The notes beneath the pieces are model-generated. The model worked only from the letters and a program-made list of their open reading frames with translations, ran no database searches and was not told the origin of the DNA. The translations under genes were made by a program, and so were the position numbers. A stretch of 64,000 nt of DNA from Undaria pinnatifida. Lineage: Eukaryota; Sar; Phaeophyceae; Laminariales; Alariaceae. The stretch covers positions 10,104,785 to 10,168,784 of the forward strand of contig JABAKD010000009.1 in assembly GCA_012845835.1 (NCBI GenBank), written 5' to 3'. Numbering within the stretch: position 1 is the first letter of the stretch; every line of letters begins with the position of its first letter. Below, in pieces: positions 1-13,300 of this stretch.

Positions 1-1243
1 TGCTATTAAAATCCTTCTTCTAAACAAAAAAAGAGGGAGGGGGCACGAAAAAACAGTAGTGGAGCGACAACAAGCTTCCGAATTTACCTGCGTCTCTTTT
101 GGATTTTTTTTTTCCTTAGCCTGTACTTAATATGCTCCTGATAACCCTGGCGTGATTCTTCGGCCTACGAGAGAGAGAGAGATACAAGCTCTGTGCGCTT
201 TGGTTGCCAACCACGAGACAGGAGAAAACCCATCGAGCAAAAACAAGGCAGTAGGAGACTTGGCAATGCATATGTATATATGCCAAAGGTGCTGAGTACG
301 GAAAATAATCACTTAGCTGTTTCCGCAAACAGCGTCACCCCTGCTGCAACATCGCGAATGCACACCTATTGCGGGAGGGACATGGGAATCAGAACCAAAT
401 ACGGTGAGTAAAAAAAAAATGGGAATGCCAGGGGAGCGAAAAAAAAAAAATCTTACGAGTACCCACACTCTTTTTTTCTTCAGGAGTCAGACGGGGCGGG
501 GGGAGGGGGGTTACTAACACCAACTAAAAAAAAATGTTTGTCAAGAAAAAACGTCGTTTTCTCGATTCGCACAGAAATCGCAAACGTTCCGATTTTTTTT
601 TTGTTCGGTTTGACCTTTTTTGGGGGGGGGGGCGTTGGCTCCGTTTTCTCTTTTATTGTTGCGCTGCCCTGGGAATACATGGGTTCTTGTGTTTAGCGTG
701 GATTCTAATTTGATTAATAGCATACACCATAGCACGGCAGTTGTCCTCCTACGGTGAGCTGCTGTGAACCATCACGCAGCAGCAGTCATCGATCGCATTC
801 CGTCTATACCTCGTCCGAAGCGCACGGACAAGATAGACGTCTCATATCGTACTGATGCTGCTTTTCCGGAGCCTTTGTTCACTGGTTCTATTCTAAAAGG
901 CGATGGTGTTCCTCATGCCCGCAGCACATTTCCCCCTGAAAAAAAAAAAAAATCCGCGGTCACAAAAAGAAGGAGGCTACAATACAAAAAGCCTCCCGAC
1001 TGGAGAGAAAACCAAATATAATATGATGTAAAGGAAAACATATAAGAACAGAAAACATCGCCGAAAAAAACAAATGCAAAGTACAAGATACAGGATACAA
1101 AATACAAAATACAGAATAAATAAGGCGGCAGGAAATGACCCCCACAAATGACGCGCCATAAAACCTCCTTCCGTATTCCGCCTCCCACTCTCCGCTCCCC
1201 GGCTTCGATTTGAAAGCGATGGCTCTGGGTTCAGTTCCCATGG
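1..1243. other. Left flank and presumed 5' region of the coiled-coil gene; no gene seen
   Basis: No reading frame here shows exon-like character. It holds T/A and G homopolymers (around 590-635 and 940-952) and a short degenerate array of ATACAAAATACA-like units near 1080-1125. The last few hundred bases should hold the promoter and leader of the gene starting at 1244, but no TATA box or other element can be called with confidence. Confidence 0.4.
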
Positions 1244-1293
1244 ATGGCGCTCTCCGGGAGTCGGGTCAGCAACGTATCGGTAGCGGAAGCAAC

Positions 1294-1325
<32 letters not shown>

Positions 1326-4300
1326 GGGCGGGGGCGGGGGCGGGGGCGGGGGCGGGAGCAGCCATGGGAGGTGCTGCCTTTGACAAGAGGGGCTATTCCC
1401 TTGGACGGGGTGACGAGAGGGGCAAGGCAAAGGAGGAAAACGAGAAGGTAAGAAACACATAAGAGTTTGTGCGCAACAATCATAAGAGGAGGGGGGAAGG
1501 GGGGGAGGGGGGCGAGGCGGGGGGAAGGAGGGGGAGGGGAGAGGTAGGAGGGGGAGGGAAGGGAGGGGGGGACAGGAGGGAGAGGGGGGAGAGGGGGGAG
1601 AGGGGGGAGAGGGGGGGAGAGGGGGGAACGGGGCGGGCGGGGCGGACGACGGAGAGAGAGGGGAAGGACGGGGGGAGGGGGCGGAGGGGGTGGAGGGGGC
1701 GGGAGGGGCGGGGGGGGCGGGGGGGGCGGAGGGGGCGGAGGGGGAGGAGAGGGCGGAATGGGCGGAGGGGGAGGAGAGGGCGGAAGGAGCGGAGGGGGGG
1801 GAAGGGGCGGACGGACCGGAGGGAGAGGGGGTGGAGGGAGAGAGGCTGGGGGAGGAGCAAGGGGGAGGTAGGGGAGGGGAGGGGGCAAGGAGGAGGAGGA
1901 GGGAAGGAGGGGAGAGGGGAGGCGGGAGGGGGCGGGGGTGGGGGGGGGGGGGGGGGCACAAGGGGGGGGGACCTCACTGCACGTCTTTCAGCAGCATCGC
2001 GCGTAGAAGGCCATCTGTCTCCGCCCACCCTTCCAATTGCCTCGCGTGTACCCCTACGCTACATCAGGTTTTGGAGTGTGAAGCGGATAGATCCTTTCGG
2101 AGAGCCCTCGGTGAACGTGAGCGAAGACCGTTTTAGGTCTCGACTCAAGGCGGAGATCGGGAAATCGGCTACGACCATATTGCTGGTGAGAAACAAACAT
2201 CTTCCCAAGAACGCTCCTAACTAACCAGAGCAACGTATCCATGGCGCTGTCCTGGGTAACATGATGCTAAAGTAGACCATATGCGGGGTTTTAAAAAATC
2301 AGTAAAATCAGTAATTCGGCGTACCTGGGATGTACTTTTGTGATCGTTGGCAAATCTGAACCCCGTTAGAACGGTTTTCTTCGGCAAAATAACCTGGAAT
2401 TAATATGGGATATGTTTCGAAATTGTGAAAAGGTCACGTCGGAAATTGGGGTGGTTGAGGACCCTCGGGGGTCGTGCAGAAAACGGTCGACTCCAATATG
2501 TTTACCTCCAGGCCAAAACAAAGCCGGTGACTCCAGAAAATATATGGAACGGATCAACGCAGCGTCCTAGATATACGGGCATTGACCACCAGCCGGCTGG
2601 TCCGCCGGTGCTCGACTTCGATGCCAACCTACTTGTTCCCTCTTCCCTCTTTTTAGTTTTGTTTGTTTTCTGTGGCTTTTCACTTTTCTTTCCTGGAACG
2701 CACGCGACTTTATTTTGTTCCTCCCCCGAACGTTTCTCGTGTTTTTTTACGCTGATGTAGGACACGCGGTCGCACTCCAACCTCCTCGGCGACGTCGGCG
2801 CGGGAATGTTATCGAGCGCCTCGAGTCGGCGACACGCCTTGAGGGCGGAAGCTTTGGAGTCGTTCGGAAAGCCCCTCCCCTCAAAACCCCCGGTGATAAT
2901 TTTAACAGCCCCGGTGATAATTTTAACAGCCCCGGTGATAATTGTAACATCCCCGGTGATAATTTTAACAGCCCCGGTGATAATTGTAACAGCCCTGGTG
3001 ATAATAGGTCATACCAGGTATATATATATATATAACAATGTCTCCCACTACCGCCAGCCGCCACGGACATCTTGCCCTTGCAATTTCTTCCTTGCGCCGT
3101 TAAGACCCCCAACGTCAGTGGCCCAAATCCTGCTGTCCCAGAGAGAAGGATGGAACGTAACTAACATTTTGTACCGTCATTTTTGGACTTCTTATCGCGC
3201 GTTTTCGGCCTACTAATACTGCCGCCGTAAAAGAAAAAGACTGGGGTACAACTACAGCAAGCAGTAGTCGCCCGAATTGAGTGCTCAAAGCTGCACAGCA
3301 CCATCTCTTCATGCTTGCACGGTGCCAGCACTCGACACACCTCGACCACTTGTAACGGCGAGCGCGTCTCCCGCACGTCTCTCGTGCGTTTGCCGCGCCC
3401 CCGATGTACAGCGAGGCCCGCAATCCACGGGGGGCTCGTCGTCGACAGCTAGCAGGGGAGTGGGGGGTCGAGGTGGCTTCCTAAGCGAGGACGACTGGGA
3501 TCTGAGCATGTCCCTCACGGAGACACCGGGTGACCTGAGGACATTAGGAATAGGGCGGTGAGTAGGCACCGCGGTAGCAATAAACTGGATGACGTCGCAT
3601 GATTTTGTTTTTTGGTAGAGGCTTATGGTATTGGACCAACCGCTGTATGATACCTGGATGGAAAGATGGTATGGCTACGACACCTCAGCACCCACCGTCC
3701 TCTCTGCGATGATGGCTCCGCTGTCAACTCCAGTCACTACTTTTTACTGTACGTGGTGACGTTTCTAACTCTATTTCCGAGAAACTGTTTTCGCCTCCGA
3801 AACAGGGATACAGTCGTACACGAGCGAGCGGTGCTTAGCGTCACGACGTCAAAGGTCGGGGATGAGTTTTTCGTCCTGGTATGCCCCCTTCCTCAAGCCA
3901 ATGTGGCGCTGGTTCCATCCAGTCCGCTGCAGCCTGGCACAAAATAACGCACCGATTGGCACCGTCAAAAACACCCCACAGCGTAGGATGAGGAAGGCGC
4001 CAACTTCCAACGATCATTCCCGTTTCGTTTGATCTTTTTTCGGGAGGGGGAGTTGTCCGACGATTTCGATTCACGGCTCGCCACAATGATCAAACATCCA
4101 GCAACGGCGTTTGTCCTTATTCCAGCGCGATGACGACAAGCCAAGAACACTCCTCCCATACCGTAGCTCCAGGATATCGAGGAACGTGTTGTGATGTACC
4201 AGTGCTTCGTCTTGACTAGCAGTAGGCAGCGATGCGGAAGTCGTCCCTCTGTAATGCCGCTATCTTCCAGCCGGGATAATGTATTCCATCTTGACTAGCA

Positions 4301-7300
4301 GTAGCGATACAGATGGGTTCCCTCTATAGTACCTGTATGTGCCAGTCGGAAACACCAGCACTACAGCGGCAACCAGCACTGCTCCGCGTTCCATCAATAG
4401 TGGTTGTTCCCGTACGTACCAAACGATTTCACAGGCACTGTAGCGGATCACCGGCACTACTCAACCGGCACTATTAATGGAGATATACTGGCTGTAGTAG
4501 CGTTTTCGGTTCGCTGTGACGCAAGAAAACAACGCCTTTTTTTCCTCAGCATAAAACCCGACCGAACAAGTCCACGTTAAAAAACATTGCCCTGTTCAGG
4601 GAGTCCATCGTTGGGATCGCCGGGGCAGAGAAAGAACTGCTCGGGGAGGCGGGGATGAGCCGGGATACAGGCAGCGGGTCGAAGAGCGGCGACAGCCTCA
4701 GGGGAAGTCGCGGGAGACGGCGGAAGAGAGGGCGGAACTCAAAAGCTTCGGGAGGGTTGGCGGATGCGCGTGAGGTGTGTATCTATCCCTGGAGGAGCGA
4801 CATTGTGGCACACATGAGTCACAACAACAGCGGTGGAACCAGATGCCCGCGATAAGGGCTATCGCGCGTACGAGTCATCCACAACGGAAAAAATCCAGAT
4901 CCAACAGAGCTGCTGTAGATCCATCGACGAGGCAGAGGTAGAACCTAAGTGTCCACGATAAGGTAGCGACGCAGTACATAAGATGTCGAGAACTATTTTG
5001 AGCATCCCCTCGAGTCCCTGCTGTAGCTCTAATCCTTGTCCTTCGTTTTTGTTGTAACTCAGATCCGCGGCCTTCAATCAAGGCAGGGGGTTCTCCTCAT
5101 CGGCGGTAGGGTACAGCACGCGCCTTGGATGTTTGTCGAACGGGGGGACCAACGCTCACCTCTGTCGCCAAATCAACATCCAGTCATGCTTGCTTACTCA
5201 TGCCACAGACGGAGCAGCCGCGAATGCGCTTTGTTTTTTCGACAAAGACCCCAGCAGAGAAGCCTCCACCATTGGTTCTTCCGGGACCCGCGCTAAATTA
5301 AGACTTGCCGTATGCAGGGTTGCCATGCTACCCGCGTCTTACATCCCCATGATGACTGGCAAAACGGTAATGTAAAAAAAAAAATCGTGAGAGAGAAACC
5401 AAGCATTACTCGGACCAAGGCAAGACCGCTAGATAGACTAACATTCCGGACTCTTCTGGATAATTGCGTGCATGCAGGGTACCGCCTCACTCCGGTATGC
5501 AAAGTGAAACTAACGTCTCTAGAAACAGTATCATACTTCGCGCTGCTTGCAGTATGAAGTTGTTTTCGTCTCCTAAACGAACTAACCAATTGGTGCGTTT
5601 TTATGTTCACTGCGCAGGTCACTAGCACGTTAGCAGGAACGAACCCGCTGTCCCCCCTGCCCGGCAAGTCGCTGGTGGAGGCAGAAAGTTTCCTCGCCAC
5701 AAGCATCAGCATTTTCCCGATCTCGGTCGACGAAGAAAGGTGAGCAAGGTTTTTTTCAGGCCGGCCGACCCTCACGGAAGTTCTAGAATAATACCGGACT
5801 GCAGCACACTGCTGTTGTGTTTCAGCGACAACACACCACACTGCGAAATAAGAGTCTGGTCAGATGAGATGAGCGCAAACCTCATCGTCGTAGTAGTATG
5901 CCTGTATCGCCGAGAACTAAGGACGCACGCTTCGGACTTAGACCGTGGCTGAAACTGAGACTTCTGCCAACATTGTTGTGATTTTAGTATTTTCGTCTTA
6001 CGCTAGAACAAAGGTGTCAAAAGTTTGACTCATCTGGATCTAAGCTTTGCCTCACACCAAAGGGCGGGAGACCGGGGACGTGGCCGCAGGGACTCCATCG
6101 AAACAACTTGCAGCTCAAGACAACGTGGCAGTGGGCCCTGCTATCCACGTATGTGCAGCAAATATCGAATGTCGAGCAGCTGCGACCTCATGGCAAAACG
6201 GTGGAAAATTGAAAGTGGAAACAGTTCATCCCCCCCCAAAACGGCCCGAAAGGGTGGACGGGCGCGCCATGTCACGATTGTGGCAACATCTGCATCACCC
6301 AAGGCAAAACAACCCCGTCTGAACAACAACAGAGGCGTGTACACAGGGGGGAAGAAAAAAACATTCGGAAACCGTTGAGCTGCGGTGGTCGCCATTGCGC
6401 AAATTTGCACAAAATCACGTTGTTTGTTCGAGCTCCTTTTTCAGGAGGGCACCTTGGCCAAAAAAATTGTGTCTGTGTTTTTATTCGGTTCATAACTTGT
6501 CGCTCTCCCTCTCTTCGGAGGACTTCTCTGGCGTCACAGGATACTAGAAGCAAAGGACATGGCCCTCAAGCTGAGACAGATCCATGATGCCCTGCAGCGG
6601 GAGGTGATGCAGAAAACGAACAGACTTGTGGACATGAGACGCAATGTGGAGGAGAGAAATTCGCAGGTATATGTACCTCTTTGTATGCGCATATGGTTTT
6701 TTGGACTTGCACGGCCGTAAGGCGGTGCCGCTGTCTTGTCGGCGTCATCCTGTGGATAAAGATATATGGCTTTTGGGGCTTGCACGACCCATAAAGCGGT
6801 GCCGCTCCTGCGTGCCGGCGTTGGTCTTTGGATAAACATGCATTGAGTCCTTATTGCTGAAACTATATGTACTAGCGGAGTGTTTTAGGCCGTGGTCAAA
6901 AATCCCGGCGTAGTCGTGTGTGCCCTTCAAAATCGGCAAAAACTTCTGCTATCTGTGCCGAGCAGCATCGTATCATGCCGGTCTTGGACCTAAATATAAT
7001 CATCGTTTTGTATCGATATCATCTTTCGAACGGGCCTTAAAACCCCGTCTTAGAGTGGTACCTCGAAAAACAATCGGCAGTGAAACGGCAACCAGAGTTT
7101 GTGGGGGGAGAATGCATTCTTCTTTTGCCATGGAACTCCACGTTTTCCCCGAGCTGTTGTAAATTCCGCCATCAGCAAAGGCGCTAAGCACTTTTTTCTC
7201 GCCAACGAATCGGTCTGTGTCGAATCCTTTTGAGATCTAGGACCAGCGATTTGGAGGCTGTCAAATACACAGGTCAATGAGACCAATTGATGGAACCTCT

Positions 7301-10300
7301 ACGACAAAAAAAAGTGAGCAGACGTTATAACACCAAATCGTCGCGAACAAGCATGGGCAGCGTCATATATGCCTTCGTACGCCTTTCCGCCGCCCTATAT
7401 TTGTGCCTAAGGACGCGTACACAACGTCTCGAACGATGGCGGGAGAGCACATGATCAAAGCGTTGGATACACGCTTCACCAAGGTGCGCCTGACAACAGC
7501 CGAGCTGGAGAGGGTGGGCACGTTCTACAGCCGGATTATAGAGTTGTGCGTCAACAACCCGCCCAAGGACAGCCGCCACCTTCGAGCCCTCGAGGAGCAG
7601 GTGCGGGCCGTAAAAGAATGTGTCAGTGTGGCGCCGATGTACAGCGTTGAGCTAGACTTCCAGCACGAGGTACATCAACAGTTCTGTTGCTGCTGCTAGT
7701 TGTGTCGTTGGGAATGACCCAATCGTACGTGAGCGATCAAAACTCCCGCCCCCCGCCCCCCGCCCCCTGTTCTCCGCTAATAAATAACGTTGCGCAGCGG
7801 CATACCACACTTTGCTGGCTTACCGGAAACCACGCCATAGACCTGTTCGAGAATATGGCTTCGTTCCGGGGTTTTTTAGAGAAAACGTTTGCAGCGAAAG
7901 ACACGTGCTACGATAGAGGTATCACTTTTCGTCTGAAAATGTTGTCTGAATGACAAGGCTCCTTGACCCAAAATCGTCGGGAAAAAAATAAATAATAGGC
8001 TTAATAGGCTTTCTTTTTGGCATGATTATCGCTGCACAACCTACGACATGGGGTTATTTATCCGGTAGTAGCAGTTTTATTTTTCATCCGGGATCAAATC
8101 AGTTTTTTTGGGGGGGAGGGCCTTAAGCTCCCAAATTGAGGGGTAGCATTTGGAAAAAAACTGGTACACCGCTATCGTAGCACGCGTCTTGTCCAACCGC
8201 ACCGATCGCATGGTGTGGAATCGATAGCAGCTTCAGTCTGAGCCGCGCCCAAGTCCGGTCATGACACAGCCAAAGAAGATGACCATCGATCTGACAAATG
8301 TTAAAGAACCTGCCTGTTAGCCTCGGAGCTGGCGGTGGATACCGTGGAGGAGGTCGCGGTGGAAGGATTCCGGAGATCTCTGGTCCATGGTCGCCGTCGA
8401 TTCGGCCGACGACGCAGAGAACAGCTACGTTGGTTATATAACATTACCCATTGGACCGCGCAGTCGCTTGACTAGTGTGTGGACTGGTGTGCAGTGGTCT
8501 GTAGCAACCAACAAAATAAAAACAAAGGTATAAACTCGTTTGGGCCGGTCGCTAATGCACGCCGTGTTACGTGTCGGTGGCTAATCGTTTTGTCATCTAG
8601 TTTTTTTTCAAAAAAGTTCGTTTTCCCCCGTTTTCAACTTGCGACACCCCCCCCCCCGGGATTCCACCGCTTCCCGAAGGGGAACTTTTATGCACCGTGA
8701 GAATTCGTCGAATCTCGACGGTTTCTTAGTACTTTGATCTGATCTCCGGGGGCCTCCCCTCGGTACGGATTGATGCCATGGAGCGCATCATCCGTGATCA
8801 TTCGTAATGATAGGGTGTTCTGCGAGATACCAGCTTTGGTTGGGTAGAATGTCTTGGGTAGGCAAATTTATGTTGGTATTAGTATCGAAACCGTCGAATG
8901 TCAAAGTTTAAGGCCAACCTAACCCCACGAAAAAAAATCAGCGACAAAAAGTTGGTCAAAATATGGTTTAGTAACCATTTTTTAAAAAATATTTATCCTA
9001 CTTAATTTGTTCGTCAGTTGGGTATTTGACCTTGGGTTGGTATGACGTTTCGTTGGTTTTACTGCTATTGTTATGTGTTTTCCAACCACCCCGACAAAAT
9101 GTGGGAATAGAAAAACGATAGATTCTCCTCCATCGCGCACACGATCTAAAAAGAACAGTCGTTCGCGGTAGTCGCTTGCCGTAAAAGTAGCACGGATATG
9201 TGGTGAAGCCCCGTCGCTTCCCCCGGCCGTTCTGAAAAAAAGGTGTTCTTGTCGAAGCAACAGACGACGGACTTGTCGGGGAAAGTCCAAGACCTCCTTT
9301 TCCAGAAAGATGCCATCGAGCGCCTCGGCATATACGGCCTCCGGGCGCAGCTCGCACGGACGAAGGCCGTCCGCCAAAAGGTGGGTACACGCTGCTTGCG
9401 GTAATGGCGTGGGATATTGGGTGGTACCGCCGGGTGTATCGGGTAATACCGACACGTGCTACGGTATAGAGGTGCGCCATATTTTGCCTGCTGAGGGTAG
9501 CTGCTCGTTGAGGAGCTCTATGCCTTCTGAGGCCAAAAACTGATTCATAAATAAACTGAGAATGCAACCTTGCAAAAAAAAATAATGGTATTTCCACAAT
9601 AATTTCGGTTAAGGAGCCCCATCAGTCCGAAATATGTCAGCCCAAGAGTGGTATACCTTAATACTTCTAACGTAGCACGCGTCTACCGCGGCACATATCG
9701 CGGTCAATACCGCGGGAGGTATCGCCTGATACCGGGGAAAATATAGGGTAAGACCGGGGAATATATCGGGGTGCCGGTATGGGATAGAGATATAAATGGC
9801 AACATGGCGCTGGCGCGCTTCCTTTAGCTGGCGGGTAAAGAAGCCCAACACGTGTAAAACAGTGTACGGCTAGTCGAGAGTTGCGCTGGGCGTGAGCCAA
9901 GGTGTCAAATCGGTTCCGGAAACGTATCCCTAGGAGAGGCGAAGACTAAGGCTTACGGCACAGGGGAGCACCTCCTTTTTGTCACAAATATGAGCAAATT
10001 CTGGGTTCTGTTGTCCCCCTCACCTGAAAAAAAAAACGAAACTTACCAGACGCACTGTTTCGACTGAAACGTTTTGCTAACTAACCGGGCTCCTCAACCC
10101 AAAAATCGTCGGAAGTTGCATTTTTTTTGTTGAAGGGGGGTGGTAATTTTCGTTTTGTATACCTAAGACATGAGATTTTTTGTCGGGTATGATGGCAAAA
10201 TCAACGTTTTTTTGGGAGAGTTATATGATATAGAGAGGTCTCTCTCCTCAAGTGGGGAAAGAGGCTCAGAAAACAAAACGGCGCACATCTACCTGGTACC

Positions 10301-13300
10301 TTTCTTTTTTCTAAGTGTAACAAAACGCGACACTGAAAGAATAACATATATATATTCATATATATTGTATTATAAGGCTTCGTTTGGGTTTACAAGCTAT
10401 TGGTTAACCTTGTGCAAGTGGTCAAACGGACTAATACCCCACTAGTCTGATACCTTAACAATATTAACCGTTTGCGAAGATTGAAAGGGGTGGCCAATCT
10501 CGCAAATAAGTGGCTCTTGAGCTACTGGAAAAAAAAAGCCCCCCCCCCCCCCCCCCCCGGCAAAAGAAAAGACAAAAAGTGACCCCCCATGCCGCAGCGT
10601 TGAAAAAATGTCACCATGCAAGCAGGCCGATAATTGTCCTTATCCCCTCTGAGGGAAAAAAATTGTAGGACGGAAAAATTGGCGATTGACTGCGGAATCG
10701 GTCACTCCTGGCTCTGGCGACAATAAAAAATTGGAGTCCGAACGACAACAAATGCAAAAGACTCATACGGGGCGGGACGTGCGCAACATGATCCTCGTCG
10801 TACTGCTGCGCGCTCACGCTGCTACTGGTAGGCGCTTGAAAAATGTCGCTATCGTCGTTATTTTTTGGCACGATCCACGGGCGGTCCCCAACAGGGCTCG
10901 TGCGCTTTGGGCACATTACCGTTATGGTGTATGTGACCGGCGGCGGGGGGGGTACGTTTTTTCTTGCTGTGCCTTAAAAACGGCGGACAAAATTGTCGTG
11001 TTACGTTTTCTAGTCGCCCACTACTACTGTGTCTTTCATCCCACCCATACGACCAGCGTCGAGCGCGCTTTCCTACTTGCCCCCCTTGAAACGGGGGATT
11101 ATTTTTGCTTGCAGAAGTTGTTTTGATCCCCTTCTTTTCGTTTTGTCTTCGAAAGCTCTCGTTTTTTACCGATCCCCGCCGATAAAAAAAAGGTCAACGC
11201 GCGCACGGAGCAGCTGCGCGACCAAATCGAGAAAAGTGCAAAGTCCGAGAGGAGGGGCCTGAAGGCGAGGGACGACACCAGCAGTCTTGTGGACGGAAGC
11301 CTGAGTTCGCGCGAGACGGCCGCCTCTAGTCACGAAATATCCAGGTGAGGGACTGCTTCAGAAATTCCACCGCCGATATTATTAGTCGAAGCTGCCATCC
11401 GTTCACAAGAGGGGGCGCGCAAGGTGTCCGAATTCCGCCCCACAAGCGGTTCTTCGTCGGGATGCGGTTCGCCCTTCGTGCGGCTCGGCGAATGCTGCCT
11501 CATGGCGCTTCGGGCGTGGTGCAAACAAATGTCGGCCTGGTCGGCCAAAGACAAGACGTGCTCCGACACGGCATTGTAGAGATGCTGGGGTCTGTGACCT
11601 GAAATGACAGATAATACGGCCATGCAGGACAATGGGTACACCCCACGCCCCCCGCTCCCCCCACCTTACCTTTTTGGCCCACGGAGGAGGACGTGCGAGG
11701 TAAAAAAGGCTGTCGTATCGACCGACTGCTCGTTGACGCTACAAGTAGCTTGTAAGTAAAGACATGAAAATTCTAGCATGTAGCGTGGTTTGCCCTCCTC
11801 TGGTTCGGAAGCACTACAGCAGTAGTTCACGTTTTTCACACTTACGATCCGCCCCCGTTCATGTCAAGTGTTGGTAGCAACATCCTGTCTCTCAGGTCCG
11901 CGCTACAGTATAACAAAAACCTTGTTTTCCCCCCCATCGCTGCTTCCGCCGCGGGAAATACCTTACAGCATGCCGGCGGCGGGTCTGACTGCCCTCGTTG
12001 CCACGAAGAAGAACAAAGCGGCACACCGCACCGAGAGTGGGCTCCGCCTCATCGAAGAAGACCGAGAAAAGGTGTTTTTTTCGATTGTTTTTTTAACCCC
12101 TCTGGGACTAGGCTCTTCGCAGCCCGCTAGTCGAGCAGCCCGCGCGCGCGCAGAGACTGTCACAAAAAAGTTGGGTCCATACAGCAGACGCAGCGCGTTT
12201 CTTCGCCCACAAAGAGAGTTCTTGTGTAGAGGTGCAGCCCTCAGCTAAACTCGCACCGCGGCCGTGTCGCCTCCCGGTAACGCGCTGGGGACGTCTGTCC
12301 TTACACTAGAAAGGTCCCTTGGCCCTCAGAACATCACCACTATTGTTCGTTCGATGCAATTTTCGCCCTGATCGGGTGGTCCCACGCCCTGAGAGCAGTC
12401 AAAATTCAGTATGTAAAAATTATCACCAAAAAATGATCTCTAAATCAGCGTCGAAGTGCCCTGCGGGAATAGCGTACTTCTGTACTTCTCTGAAAACGCC
12501 CCAGACTGCCGCGGGCTTGGGAAGGCGTAAGATCTCACAGCTGAGGACCCCAGGCGGCGTGCAGACTTCATGCGCCTACCAGCGTACCCCTGTAGGCCGA
12601 GTCCAGGGGTGTTGTCATGTGTGCGTGCGTGCGTGCGTGGCTGTGCTATACAACGCCCTGCGTTCAAGTTCGGGCATGTCTTTTTTCATCCCCGGGCTAA
12701 ACAGACCGGTCTGTCTGGTTAAAAGTACGAGAATTGATCATTTTTTATGATAAAAAAACTCCGTTGGAGTCACAGAAGGATTAATATCCTCTGCCTCGAA
12801 GGAGGGAACTGATAACAGTCTTGCATCAATATGGATTAAATCAAGTGTAGGTGGTTGTAATTCCCTCTTCCTCTTGTGTGAGGTACCCGGGATCTACTAG
12901 AACGTTGTAAGATAGAGCCTCGGTACGTCAAAACACGGTCGAATGGTCCAGCGCCAATTTTACGAACACGAGATATATGCTGGTTCACGTATTAATATCC
13001 CTCGAATAAGCCGGCGCGCTCTAATGATGACGTGTTTTACAAATAAAACTGTGTTTGCTAAACTGTGGTTTGTGTTGGTCTTTGAATCGCCACCGGAGAT
13101 CTGGTGGTGGTAGTTTTTATTGCGGGCGATCGATCGACGAACCTTATAAGTTAGTTAGCCTTCTGTTTTTGGCGGCCGTCTTCAGCGGGAGCGAAAAGAA
13201 GAAGGGATCTCTCCGTGATACAAATTCCGAGACAACTTCGATCAGATCCGTGGCTCCATTGTTTGTGCCAAACTTGGACCCGTCCAGTTCGATCGCCATT

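Noticed and set aside
1469-2224. Overlapping long open frames of Gly/Arg/Glu (plus) and Pro/Ser (minus) over 977-2224
   Set aside because: They come from the polypurine tract, where several frames on both strands are open at once. Only the part after about 1990 may include a real exon.
8325-8530. Possible exon with EELAVDTVEEVAVEGFRRSL- or SADDAENSYVGYI-like reading
   Set aside because: Two frames look equally plausible, no clear donor is present, and inserting it would disturb the phase match between the exons at 7412 and 9243.
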